Shown here piece after piece: positions 27,205 to 35,164 of a stretch of 64,000 nt of DNA; position 1 is the stretch's first letter, and each line of letters opens with the position of its first letter. The stretch is from Sphingobacteriaceae bacterium (GTDB lineage: Bacteria > Bacteroidota > Bacteroidia > B-17B0 > Aurantibacillaceae), in contig CANKBS010000005.1 in assembly GCA_947480015.1 (NCBI GenBank), forward strand, positions 62,001-126,000, written 5' to 3'. Below the pieces are notes generated by a model that was not told where the DNA came from, did no database searches, and was given only the letters and a program-made list of their open reading frames with translations. Position numbers and translations under genes: made by a program.

Positions 27205-28128
27205 ATGAAAACAACGTTTTTTTCATATGGCGCTTTATTAGTTTTCATGACTGCTTTATTGAGTTGTGAAAAAGTAATTGAGCCAAAAAGTTTACCACAA
27301 CAGGATTCACGCCTGGTAGTAAACGCCTTGTTTTATGGGAATTCGACCGTTTATATAAATGTAAGCGCCAGCAAAAGCATTGTGAGTAATAAAGCTGTAA
27401 AATATATCGACAATGCTATTTGTGCTTTATACGACAATGGTGTGTTTGTCGAAAATTTGCTGAATTATAAAGGGGGAAATTATACCGGAAAAACACAAAT
27501 AAAGGAAGAGCATCGTTATGAGCTAACAGTAAGTGCCCCTGGTTATACAACCGTTAGCGCATCAACACAGATTCCTTCGGCCTTTTCATATACAAATCTT
27601 ACGCGTTATGATACCATTGATTCGGGTTTTAATTTGAGTGATTTTGCAGGTAAAACTAATCTCAATTGCAGCATTAAAATGAGGGGGACAGTGATTGATG
27701 ATAGTCAAGTTAAAAATCACTATTTAGTACAACCTTTTATAGTTGCCTTTGGCCCATACAATCAGCAATTGCCTATCAGTTTTAAACCATACATCAGTAG
27801 CATTGGCTCAACAAACGGAGGTTACAGCCTTGATCTGGATGATACAAAACCCGTAAATGGAAATCAGATTCCTTTTGATGTCGTAATTAATCATTATCAG
27901 GAAATTGACACAACGGATTTAAGGTCCTTGAAACTGTATTTATATTTTTATAGTATGAGTGATGAATATTATAAATACAGAACGGCGATCTCTAAACAAC
28001 AAACTACCGGTGTGAGTTTATTTTCGGAGCCTGTATTGGATTACAGCAATGTTACCAATGGTATGGGAATTATGGCCGGTGCCTCGCAGAGCTTTGTATT
28101 CGTGTATGAAAAACGGATCAAAAAGTAG
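27205..28128 (+). CDS. DUF4249 domain lipoprotein, partner of the TonB receptor
   Basis: The chosen ATG at 27205 (four bases after the receptor's stop) gives 307 residues starting MKTTFFSYGALLVF with a lipobox ALLSC (Cys about 20); the longer frame overlapping the receptor gene adds 14 unlikely residues. The domain pattern (RLVVNALFYGNSTVYINVSASKSI, beta-sandwich with long loops, ending MGIMAGASQSFVFVYE) matches DUF4249. Such proteins are typically encoded right after a TonB receptor and are thought to act with it at the outer surface. The substrate is unknown. Confidence 0.85.
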   Translation: MKTTFFSYGALLVFMTALLSCEKVIEPKSLPQQDSRLVVNALFYGNSTVYINVSASKSIVSNKAVKYIDNAICALYDNGVFVENLLNYKGGNYTGKTQIKEEHRYELTVSAPGYTTVSASTQIPSAFSYTNLTRYDTIDSGFNLSDFAGKTNLNCSIKMRGTVIDDSQVKNHYLVQPFIVAFGPYNQQLPISFKPYISSIGSTNGGYSLDLDDTKPVNGNQIPFDVVINHYQEIDTTDLRSLKLYLYFYSMSDEYYKYRTAISKQQTTGVSLFSEPVLDYSNVTNGMGIMAGASQSFVFVYEKRIKK

Positions 28129-28133
28129 GACGA

Positions 28134-28364
28134 TTAAAAAATGGAAGTGTCTTCAGGAAACTCATCCATCATACGGATGGCGTGTTGATTGCCGTGATTA
28201 CGAATGTGGCGGTGTAATTTAATGAGTTTATTAAACTGGGCATATAATTGTTCTCTACGGTAAATTAATCCTTCGGGCAGGGCTTCCCCTTTCGACGCAA
28301 TGAACCTGATTTCTGATATGACCACTAAAAATGCTTTTTGTGTGCTCAGCGACTCATCGCGCAT
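28134..28364 (-). CDS. Small hypothetical protein, 76 residues
   Basis: Not recognised. Starting at ATG 28364 (MRDESLSTQ; the longer frame uses TTG), it is soluble and helical, with no signal peptide. It is convergent with the DUF4249 gene, whose stop lies 5 bp away, and divergent from fic with a 270-base gap. It is AT-rich like the neighbourhood, with no motif seen. Possibly a small cytoplasmic regulator, but this is a guess. Confidence 0.5.
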   Translation of the reverse strand: MRDESLSTQKAFLVVISEIRFIASKGEALPEGLIYRREQLYAQFNKLIKLHRHIRNHGNQHAIRMMDEFPEDTSIF

Positions 28365-28530
28365 TTCATTCAATCTTTTCTATAGTTCATTGCCATAAAT
28401 TTAATCAATTATGACAAAGGTTGATAAATTAGTTTGGGTTTAGTGCATGTGATTGGATTATTTAGACCAATGCATAAAGATCTTTAAACCATGGTGTAAC
28501 GAGTCACCGTTTGAACAGAAAACAGGGATA

Positions 28531-28625
28531 TGTCCAAAGTTTAGCAAAAAACGGACACATGCCTTGTTTTGTCCATTTTAGGACATAACTTTGTTATATG
28601 TTCATTTTATGAGAAATATTGGACA
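28531..28625 (+). promoter_or_regulatory. fic promoter with cluster of TGTCC/GGACA half-sites
   Basis: The -33 TTG at 28564-28566 and the -7 box TAACTTTG at 28586-28593 are separated by exactly 19 bases. Five TGTCC/GGACA half-sites lie around it: 28531-28535, 28553-28557, 28570-28574, 28581-28585 and 28621-28625. The pair TGTCC-N6-GGACA (28570-28585) is a palindrome inside the spacer and would block polymerase if bound. The repressor is unknown; the Fic protein's own C-terminal winged helix is a candidate. Confidence 0.7.
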
Positions 28626-28634
28626 TGACAACAA

Positions 28635-29747
28635 ATGAAGAAATTCGATAGAAAACTACCCTACAATGATTTGCCGGATCTGCCACCCTCTGATATTATA
28701 TTCGATAAGGATGTTTTATTTAAATGGGGAATAGCTTCTAGGGCACTAGCTGAGCTGAACAGAAATATTATGCGAATGCCGAATCCAACGATGTTAGTTA
28801 ACACGATTACTTTGCAAGAGGCTCAAACGTCAACTGCCATTGAAAATATTTTCACCACAGATGATGAGTTGTATAAGGCAGTTTCAGACAATGTAAGAGA
28901 AGCCGCTACTGACACCGCGACGAAAGAGGTGTTAAGGTATCGCGAAGCATTATGGAAAGGATATAATACAATTAAGGACAAGCAAAAGCTTGAACAAACG
29001 AGCATCATTAAGGTGTTTCAACAAATAAAAAATACACGACAGGGCATTCGTCCTCCTCAGTCACAAGTTGTAATTAAAAGAGGTCAAAGTGAATTCCGGC
29101 CGGGTGAAATTATTTATACCCCACCGCGCGGACAGGGAATCATTGAAAATAAAATCAAAAATTTAATCGCGTTTTTAAATGATCATAAAAAATATCCGGT
29201 CGATCCACTTTTAAAAATGGTAATTGCTCATTACCAATTTGAAGCCATTCACCCATTTACAGATGGAAATGGTCGCGCAGGCAGAATTTTAAATTTACTT
29301 TATCTGGTTCAACAAGACTTATTATCACATCCTGTTTTATTTTTAAGTAAATACATTTTAAATCATAAGGATGACTACTTTGCTAATCTTGCCGGCGTTA
29401 CCACCCGGAAAGCCTGGAAACCCTGGTTAAATTATATGTTAACAGCAGTTGAAATCACCGCAAAGGAAACGAACCAGACCATTGATGAGATTTTAAGTCA
29501 AATGGATGCTACCTATTCGCATGCAAAAAAGAAACTCAAATGGTACAGCTTGGAACTGAATCAACTTTTATTTTCGCAGCCCTATATTAAACCTAAGAAA
29601 ATTGGACAGCTACTGGAAATAAGAAGCAGAACCACACTTACAAAATACATGCATGAATTAACCGCTCTTGGAATTTTATCCCCTCATCAGGAAGGAAAAG
29701 AGGTGTTTTACATTAACAACGATTTAATTCGGATTTTGAAGCCTTAA
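28635..29747 (+). CDS. Fic-family adenylyltransferase with C-terminal winged helix
   Basis: Fic proteins transfer AMP, or other phosphate-containing groups, to Ser/Thr/Tyr hydroxyls of target proteins. The 370-residue protein has the active-site motif HPFTDGNGRAGR (206-217) and an N-terminal inhibitory motif SxxxEN (S66-N71) that holds the enzyme off until relieved, the class II arrangement. A C-terminal domain (about 305-370, IGQLLEIRSRTTLTKYMHELTALGIL) looks like a winged helix, so it may also bind DNA. The palindromic half-sites upstream suggest autoregulation. No antitoxin gene is adjacent. The target is unknown. Confidence 0.92.
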   Translation: MKKFDRKLPYNDLPDLPPSDIIFDKDVLFKWGIASRALAELNRNIMRMPNPTMLVNTITLQEAQTSTAIENIFTTDDELYKAVSDNVREAATDTATKEVLRYREALWKGYNTIKDKQKLEQTSIIKVFQQIKNTRQGIRPPQSQVVIKRGQSEFRPGEIIYTPPRGQGIIENKIKNLIAFLNDHKKYPVDPLLKMVIAHYQFEAIHPFTDGNGRAGRILNLLYLVQQDLLSHPVLFLSKYILNHKDDYFANLAGVTTRKAWKPWLNYMLTAVEITAKETNQTIDEILSQMDATYSHAKKKLKWYSLELNQLLFSQPYIKPKKIGQLLEIRSRTTLTKYMHELTALGILSPHQEGKEVFYINNDLIRILKP

Positions 29748-29892
29748 TTTTTATTAAAAACAATTTTGTGAACATTTTCAGGAAGGCTCTGGCATAAATA
29801 GGAACTTCGCCGGATGCGTTTTTTCTGTTTTTGTTTATCCAAAATAAGATGGAAAACTGTGATTGGGTGTTGTTGTCATTTGAATTAATTTT

Positions 29893-30012
29893 GTTAACCG
29901 ATTAAACAATAAATTTTAATTCAGTTTGTATTTAAATGGTTTCATGAAGCCTACTAGCAGTGGGTTGCAGGCATTCGGTTAACAAACTTAGCCAAAACTC
30001 ATGTTAACCGAA
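29893..30012. repeat. Three copies of TGTTAACCGAA-type motif
   Basis: GTTAACCGA at 29893-29901 (plus strand), TTCGGTTAAC at 29974-29983 (reverse) and GTTAACCGAA at 30003-30012; the latter two form a perfect 10-bp inverted repeat with a 19-base spacing. They sit in an otherwise empty 380-base gap between fic and the tRNA. They could be operator sites; no gene for them is evident. Confidence 0.4.
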
Positions 30013-30076
30013 TTGTTGTAATTTTTGATGTATTTAGAAGGTGTTTTTTGTTATCTGCGGGAGGGTCAGAAACGAA

Positions 30077-30110
30077 AAAAGCCCCTAAATCGTGGGATTT
30101 AGGGGCTTTT
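30077..30110 (-). terminator. Terminator of tRNA-Arg
   Basis: A perfect 14-bp stem (AAAAGCCCCTAAAT / ATTTAGGGGCTTTT) with a 6-base loop, downstream of the minus-strand tRNA gene (24 bases past its 3' end). Reading on the minus strand, a T-rich tail follows. Confidence 0.85.
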
Positions 30111-30133
30111 GTTCTTTTTTGAATTTGTATTTG

Positions 30134-30207
30134 TGGTACCGTAGGGAGTCGAACCCCAAACCTCCTCATCCGTAGTGAGGTGCTCTATCCAGTTGAGCTA
30201 CGGAACC
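30134..30207 (-). tRNA. tRNA-Arg (anticodon ACG)
   Basis: The minus-strand sequence folds as a 74-base cloverleaf: acceptor GGTTCCG/CGGTACC, D arm with GCTC/GAGC, anticodon stem CCTCA/TGAGG with loop CTACGGA (anticodon ACG, reading CGU after inosine formation), variable loop AGGTT, and T arm TGGGG-TTCGACT-CCCTA. The discriminator is A and CCA is not encoded. The acceptor has one U-U mismatch at positions 4 and 69. Confidence 0.93.
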
Positions 30208-30324
30208 TTAAATTCAGGCTGCAAATATACGATTTTTTCCAAATATCAAGCAATTTTCCTAAAAAGTCCTTCAAAATATTTACTTACTTTGTTGCATTAA
30301 TACCATTATTGATCTTATTCTCCT

Positions 30325-31134
30325 ATGCAAAAACTAATAGAAGCCGCCTGGCAAGACCGAAGCCTGTTACAGGAAAAACACACTGTAAACGCCATTAATG
30401 AAGTGATCCAACAACTCGACCTGGGTCAGTTGCGGGTTGCCGAACCATTGCCTGACGGAAGCTGGCAGGTGAACGAATGGGTGAAAAAGGCGGTGATCCT
30501 TTATTTCCCCACCCGTAAAATGACCACCTTCGAAGTGGGACCCATGGAGTTTCACGATAAGATGGCCCTTAAAACCAATTATGCCGGTTTGGGTGTGCGT
30601 GTGGTGCCCGGTGCTATTGCGCGTTACGGCGCTTACATTGCAAGCGGTGTAATTATGATGCCGGGTTTTGTAAACATTGGTGCTTATGTTGATTCAGGAA
30701 CCATGGTAGATACCTGGGCAACGGTTGGCAGCTGCGCACAAATTGGCAAAAACGTGCACTTGAGCGGTGGTGTTGGCATTGGCGGGGTATTAGAGCCCGT
30801 GCAGGCTGCGCCGGTTATTATTGAAGATGATTGTTTTGTTGGTTCGCGTTGCATTGTTGTGGAAGGTGTGCGTGTTGGAAAAGAAGCGGTGTTGGGAGCA
30901 AATGTGGTATTAACACAATCAACCAAAATTATTGATGTGAGTGGTGCAACACCTATCGAGACCAAAGGCTATGTGCCCGAGCGTTCGGTGGTTATTCCGG
31001 GTTCGTATACTAAAAAATTTCCGGCAGGTGAATTTCAAGTGCCTTGCGCCCTGATCATCGGGAAACGTAAAGCTAGTACCGATCTTAAGACTTCATTAAA
31101 TGATGCTTTAAGAGAGCATAATGTAGCGGTGTAG
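30325..31134 (+). CDS. dapD: Tetrahydrodipicolinate N-succinyltransferase
   Basis: Succinyl-CoA-dependent acylation of tetrahydrodipicolinate in the lysine/diaminopimelate pathway, cytoplasmic. The 269-residue protein begins with the N-terminal helical domain (MQKLIEAAWQDRSLL) and then the left-handed beta-helix of hexapeptide repeats (VVPGAIARYGAYIASGVIMMPGFVNIGAYVD) and ends in the substrate-binding loop region (PERSVVIPGSYTKKF). Length and motifs match DapD closely. It sits alone, next to tRNA-Arg upstream; a hairpin element follows 66 bases after its stop. Confidence 0.96.
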   Translation: MQKLIEAAWQDRSLLQEKHTVNAINEVIQQLDLGQLRVAEPLPDGSWQVNEWVKKAVILYFPTRKMTTFEVGPMEFHDKMALKTNYAGLGVRVVPGAIARYGAYIASGVIMMPGFVNIGAYVDSGTMVDTWATVGSCAQIGKNVHLSGGVGIGGVLEPVQAAPVIIEDDCFVGSRCIVVEGVRVGKEAVLGANVVLTQSTKIIDVSGATPIETKGYVPERSVVIPGSYTKKFPAGEFQVPCALIIGKRKASTDLKTSLNDALREHNVAV

Positions 31135-31200
31135 TTTTTTTTGGAAAAAATTAAAGAAGATAAAAACTGCCTATTAATTTTTTCAAATTTTTATTATTTT

Positions 31201-31288
31201 GGGCGCCCGGGCGGGCCACTTTGGGCTCGGCTTTCGCCTCGGTTTCCGCCGAAGGAGCGGAGAACCAAGCCCGCCGTGTCCCTGGCGC
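31201..31288 (+). repeat. Modular hairpin element, compact copy A
   Basis: Starts GGGCGCC (31201-31207) and ends TCCCTGGCGC (31288). The end words GCGCC and GGCGC are complementary and can close the element. An internal stem pairs 31241-31249 with 31257-31266 (GGTTTCCGC/GCGGAGAACC). It lies in the dapD 3' region. It belongs to the same family as the copies at 32.8, 37.6, 43.8, 48.1 and 63.4 kb. Confidence 0.75.
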
Positions 31289-31565
31289 AAGTATCCATAA
31301 TCTTAGATTTTTATTTGTTTCATTTTAAATTTTGAAGCAACAATTTTTAGAAAAATAATTGGTCAAAAAAATTCACGCAAATTCCGGTGCAATTTTTTTT
31401 CTGAATTCAAAACGTGCTGGATTTCAATGCGCGAATTACTGAGGCCATGGACAGTAGTGGACATTATTCAGTTAATCATTCTAAAATACTGATTCACTAA
31501 GTATAAATTAAATATGTTTTATGATTCTAATATAAATTAATACCTTACCTAAATAAACCAAAATC

Positions 31566-32753
31566 ATGAGATCATTTAATATAGTTATTGCAAGTCTGTT
31601 GTTGCTTTGTCTTACAAATTCGTACAGCCAAAACAGAAGTATAAATTTTGATCACAGTGATTGGAAGTCCTTGCTGGCTAAAGCTAAGGAAACAAATAAA
31701 TTAGTATTTGTAGATTGTTATACCACCTGGTGCGGACCCTGCAAATGGATGGCCGCCAATGTATTTACCAACGATAGCATTGCCGATTTTTACAATGCCA
31801 ATTTTATTAATGCAAAAATAGATATGGAAAAAGGCGAGGGCCTTGAAATAGCCAAGCAATATGGCATTCAGGCTTATCCGACGTTTATTTATGTGAATGG
31901 TGATGGTACATTAATTTATAGACTCTGTGGATCGAGTCCGGTTAAGTATTTTTTAGAAGCTTCACAAAATGCCCAGGTGCCCGAAAAACAATTTGCCACA
32001 GCTGAGAAAAATTTCAACAAAGGTAACTGTAGTGGAGCACAAGCTATTCAATACCTAAGCACTTTGGAAGAGGCTTGTATGGAATCTGCCGGGCCTGCAA
32101 AATTATATTTTACTACGCAAAAAGAAAGCGATTACAGTTCAACAACAAATTGGAAAATACTATATTTCTTTGTGAGTGACTACGATTCGCCGCCATTACA
32201 ATACTTCGAAAAAAATCAAAGTCTTTTTTCAAAATTGTACACGGCCGATTCGGTCAACCAAAAACTAAAATCAGTTTACGCAAATGGCTTGTATAAGTGC
32301 ATTGAAAAATCAGACTTCGCTGCTTACGAAACACTCAAAACGAAATTAAAAAAATCAGGAGCCAAACATGTGGAGGAGCTTGTTGCGGAAACAGATTTGT
32401 ATCGTTATCGTAAAAATGCCGACTGGACGAATTATGCATTAACAGCTATTAGTTACGTTGAAAAATTTGTAGGGGATAATGCAGACAAGTTGAATAATTG
32501 CGCTTGGACATTTTATGAGCATGTAGATAACAAGGCGCAATTAGAAAAAGCCTGCAAATGGGCAAAGACTGCGAGTGAAAAAAGTAAGATGTATGCAGAA
32601 ACCGATACCTATGCAGCTTTGCTTTTTAAATCCGGAAAATTAGCAGAAGCCAAAACCCAAGCTCAATCAGCCATTGAACGCGCCAAAAAAGAAAATTCAG
32701 AGTTTGACGAAACGCAAAAGTTGTTGGATAAAATAAATGCGGCGATCAAATAG
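31566..32753 (+). CDS. Thioredoxin-domain protein, exported
   Basis: A 395-residue protein: signal peptide at 1-22 (ending SYSQ), a thioredoxin-like domain at about 28-140 with active site TTWCGPCKWM (Cys56, Cys59) and cis-Pro segment QAYPTFIYVN, then a C-terminal helical, TPR-like region (about 145-395). The type is that of the periplasmic thioredoxin_7/DUF255-like proteins of Bacteroidota, probably oxidoreductases or disulfide handlers acting on partner proteins bound by the helical part. It starts 277 bases after the hairpin element, with no clear operon partner. Confidence 0.85.
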   Translation: MRSFNIVIASLLLLCLTNSYSQNRSINFDHSDWKSLLAKAKETNKLVFVDCYTTWCGPCKWMAANVFTNDSIADFYNANFINAKIDMEKGEGLEIAKQYGIQAYPTFIYVNGDGTLIYRLCGSSPVKYFLEASQNAQVPEKQFATAEKNFNKGNCSGAQAIQYLSTLEEACMESAGPAKLYFTTQKESDYSSTTNWKILYFFVSDYDSPPLQYFEKNQSLFSKLYTADSVNQKLKSVYANGLYKCIEKSDFAAYETLKTKLKKSGAKHVEELVAETDLYRYRKNADWTNYALTAISYVEKFVGDNADKLNNCAWTFYEHVDNKAQLEKACKWAKTASEKSKMYAETDTYAALLFKSGKLAEAKTQAQSAIERAKKENSEFDETQKLLDKINAAIK

Positions 32754-32828
32754 AGTTTTGAAATTTTAAGTTCAAAAATAAAAACGCCAATAATTTTAGT
32801 ATAAGAATTTTCTAAGTAACGGATTTCT

Positions 32829-32971
32829 GCGCAATGGGATGTGCAGGGTTTAGTTCTTTTTTGCCGCTTGCCTCTTTAGCGGCAAAAAAAACCGCAGCGC
32901 AGCGGAGCCCGGAGCAGCCCGGTCACGAGCAGGCTTCAGGGAAAAATAGGAGGCCTGCTCGTGAGGCGCCC
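32829..32971 (-). repeat. Modular hairpin element, copy B
   Basis: Minus-strand orientation. Starts GGGCGCC (at 32971, read downwards) and ends near GCGC (32829-32832). A variable 12-bp stem (32923-32934 with 32953-32964, loop 18) and an 11-bp stem TTTTTTGCCGC/GCGGCAAAAAA (32857-32867 and 32879-32889) are perfect. It lies between the 3' ends of the thioredoxin gene and cmk, 24 bases from the cmk stop. Confidence 0.8.
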
Positions 32972-32994
32972 AAATGATAAAGTCAACTCTCAGA

Positions 32995-33711
32995 TTAATG
33001 ATGCGACTGTTCTTCGCGGGAAATAAACTGCAGATCGGCAATTAACTTTAATACAAACTCCAACTGCTCTTCGCGACTCAACTCCGAATTATCTAGAATC
33101 ACTGCATCATCAGCCTGGGTCAACGGACTCTCTTCGCGGCTAATATCGGCCATGTCGCGTTTTAATAAACTCATTTCAACTTCGTCGGTACTAAAATACT
33201 GACCCTTGCTACTGAATTCATCCTGCCTTCTTTTAGCCCTAACATCGGGATCGGCAATCATAAATAATTTTAACTCGGCTTTTGGAAACACATGCGTACC
33301 AATATCTCTGCCATCCATAACCACCGCCTTGCGTTTACCTAAGGCGCGCTGTGAAGCCACCATTTTTTCGCGCACTTCTTTGATGGCAGAAACTTTACTC
33401 ACCAGATTACTTACTTCCATGCCACGAATCTCATGCTCTACATTCACACCATTTAAAACCACGTCAGAATGATGGGTATGGCTATTGAGTTCAAAACTCA
33501 CATCAATGAGTGGCAACACGTTAATTAAGTCCTGCTGACGGATGTTCTGTGCCTCGTCAACCAGTTTGTTTTGTATGGCATACAGGGTTACCGCACGGTA
33601 CATGGCACCGGTATCGATGTAATTATAACCCAGTTTATGCGCCAGGGCTTTAGCCAGTGTGCTTTTGCCGCAACTGCTGTAACCGTCAATAGCTATGGTA
33701 ATCTTTTGCAT
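32995..33711 (-). CDS. cmk: Cytidylate kinase
   Basis: Phosphorylates CMP and dCMP with ATP, feeding nucleotide synthesis. The P-loop is IDGYSSCGKSTLAK (Walker A); the GAMYRAVTLYA and VMDGRDIGTHVFP motifs follow, with the DADVRAKRR-like DPDVRAKRR and the Arg-rich LID region. I chose ATG at 33711 (MQKITIAIDG), giving 238 residues as is typical; the longer frame from 33729 adds MSKFIP. Convergent with the thioredoxin gene across hairpin element B. Divergent from purA. Confidence 0.94.
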   Translation of the reverse strand: MQKITIAIDGYSSCGKSTLAKALAHKLGYNYIDTGAMYRAVTLYAIQNKLVDEAQNIRQQDLINVLPLIDVSFELNSHTHHSDVVLNGVNVEHEIRGMEVSNLVSKVSAIKEVREKMVASQRALGKRKAVVMDGRDIGTHVFPKAELKLFMIADPDVRAKRRQDEFSSKGQYFSTDEVEMSLLKRDMADISREESPLTQADDAVILDNSELSREEQLEFVLKLIADLQFISREEQSHH

Positions 33712-33879
33712 TGGGATAAATTTACTCATTTATATCTCAAAAAAAGGCCGGGCTCATAAATCCTGTTAAATACCTTGAAAGAAAGCCTCCCCTGTAAATT
33801 ATAATTTTAAAAAGTTATTAAAAAATGCCTGTAAACCTTGGCTTTTATAATAAATTTGTTCCTTAATTTTTATGAAACT

Positions 33880-35151
33880 ATGAGCAAAGCAGATGTATTG
33901 TTAGGGTTACAATGGGGCGATGAAGGAAAAGGTAAGATTGTTGACGTGCTCACCCCGAAGTACGATATTATTGCGCGTTTTCAAGGTGGTCCGAATGCCG
34001 GACACACGCTCGAATTCAACGGCATTAAGCACGTTTTGCATACCATACCAAGTGGGATTTTTCATCCAACGGCCATTAACATTGTCGGTAACGGTGTGGT
34101 CATTGATCCGGTTATTTTTAAAAAAGAGATCGACGCTTTACTAAAATTGGGTGTGGATGTAAAATCCAAACTCATCATCAGCAAGCGTGCGCATCTCATT
34201 TTACCATCGCATCGTTTATTGGATGCAGCCAGTGAAGCCGCCAAAGGAAAAAATAAAATCGGTTCTACTTTAAAAGGTATTGGTCCGACGTATATGGACA
34301 AAACCGGACGTAACGGTTTGCGTATTGGCGACATTGAAACCAAGGAATTCAGAGAGAAGTACGATGTATTGGTTGAGAAACATAAACAATTATTATCTTT
34401 TTATAATTTTGATTACAACCTGGCTGAATTAGAACCGGCTTGGTTTGAAGCCATTGAATCCTTAAAAAATTTACAATTTGTTGAAACCGAACATTACCTG
34501 AACACTGCCATGCAGGCAGGTAAAAAAGTATTGGCAGAAGGAGCTCAGGGAAGTTTACTGGATATTGATTTTGGTTCTTATCCTTTTGTAACCAGCAGCA
34601 ATACCATTTGTGCCGGGGCTTGCAACGGTTTGGGCATTCCTCCCAACAAGATCGGAAATGTGATCGGGATTTTTAAAGCCTATTGTACCCGCGTGGGTAG
34701 CGGACCATTTCCAACAGAACTGGATAATGCTACCGGTGAAAAAATGCGTCAGATCGGAAAAGAATTTGGCAGCACTACCGGCAGACCACGTCGTACCGGC
34801 TGGTTAGACATTCCTGCTTTAAAATACGCCGTTATGGTAAATGGAGTTACTGAATTAATGATGATGAAAGCCGATGTGTTGAGCGATTTTGAAGAAATTG
34901 AAATTTGCACACACTACGATTATAAAGGTGAGAAAATTGATTACCTGCCTTATAACATCGATCCTAATTATTTAAAACCCATTACTACCAAAGTAAAAGG
35001 CTGGAACGTTGATTTAACTGCTATTGACAGCAAAGAAAAATTACCCGCTGCTTTAATGGATTATATTCGTTTTATTGAGAAAGCGGTAAACACACCAATT
35101 TCAATCGTGTCGGTTGGTCCGGATAGAACCCAGACCATTCACATGAATTAA
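33880..35151 (+). CDS. purA: Adenylosuccinate synthetase
   Basis: GTP-dependent condensation of IMP with aspartate, the first step to AMP. The 423-residue protein from ATG at 33880 begins MSKADVLLGLQWGDEGKGKIVD, with the phosphate-binding WGDEGKGK loop; GGPNAGHTL, IGSTLKGIGPTYMDKTGR, LAEGAQGSLLDIDFGSYPFVTSS and STTGRPRRTGWLD follow. The longer frame starts at 33838, upstream of a -7 box TAAATTTG at 33851-33858 that would place transcription near 33865, so the shorter start is preferred. Next gene lgt is convergent 13 bp away. Confidence 0.97.
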   Translation: MSKADVLLGLQWGDEGKGKIVDVLTPKYDIIARFQGGPNAGHTLEFNGIKHVLHTIPSGIFHPTAINIVGNGVVIDPVIFKKEIDALLKLGVDVKSKLIISKRAHLILPSHRLLDAASEAAKGKNKIGSTLKGIGPTYMDKTGRNGLRIGDIETKEFREKYDVLVEKHKQLLSFYNFDYNLAELEPAWFEAIESLKNLQFVETEHYLNTAMQAGKKVLAEGAQGSLLDIDFGSYPFVTSSNTICAGACNGLGIPPNKIGNVIGIFKAYCTRVGSGPFPTELDNATGEKMRQIGKEFGSTTGRPRRTGWLDIPALKYAVMVNGVTELMMMKADVLSDFEEIEICTHYDYKGEKIDYLPYNIDPNYLKPITTKVKGWNVDLTAIDSKEKLPAALMDYIRFIEKAVNTPISIVSVGPDRTQTIHMN

Positions 35152-35164
35152 TAAGATCTTTTTA

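Noticed and set aside
28635-29747. Fic toxin-antitoxin pair
   Set aside because: No small antitoxin gene adjoins; the inhibitory motif is within the Fic protein itself.
30180-30398. 72-residue frame overlapping the tRNA and the dapD start
   Set aside because: It overlaps two certain genes and begins within the tRNA.
31141-31335. 64-residue frame after dapD
   Set aside because: It spans hairpin element A, starts with TTG and has no coding signature.
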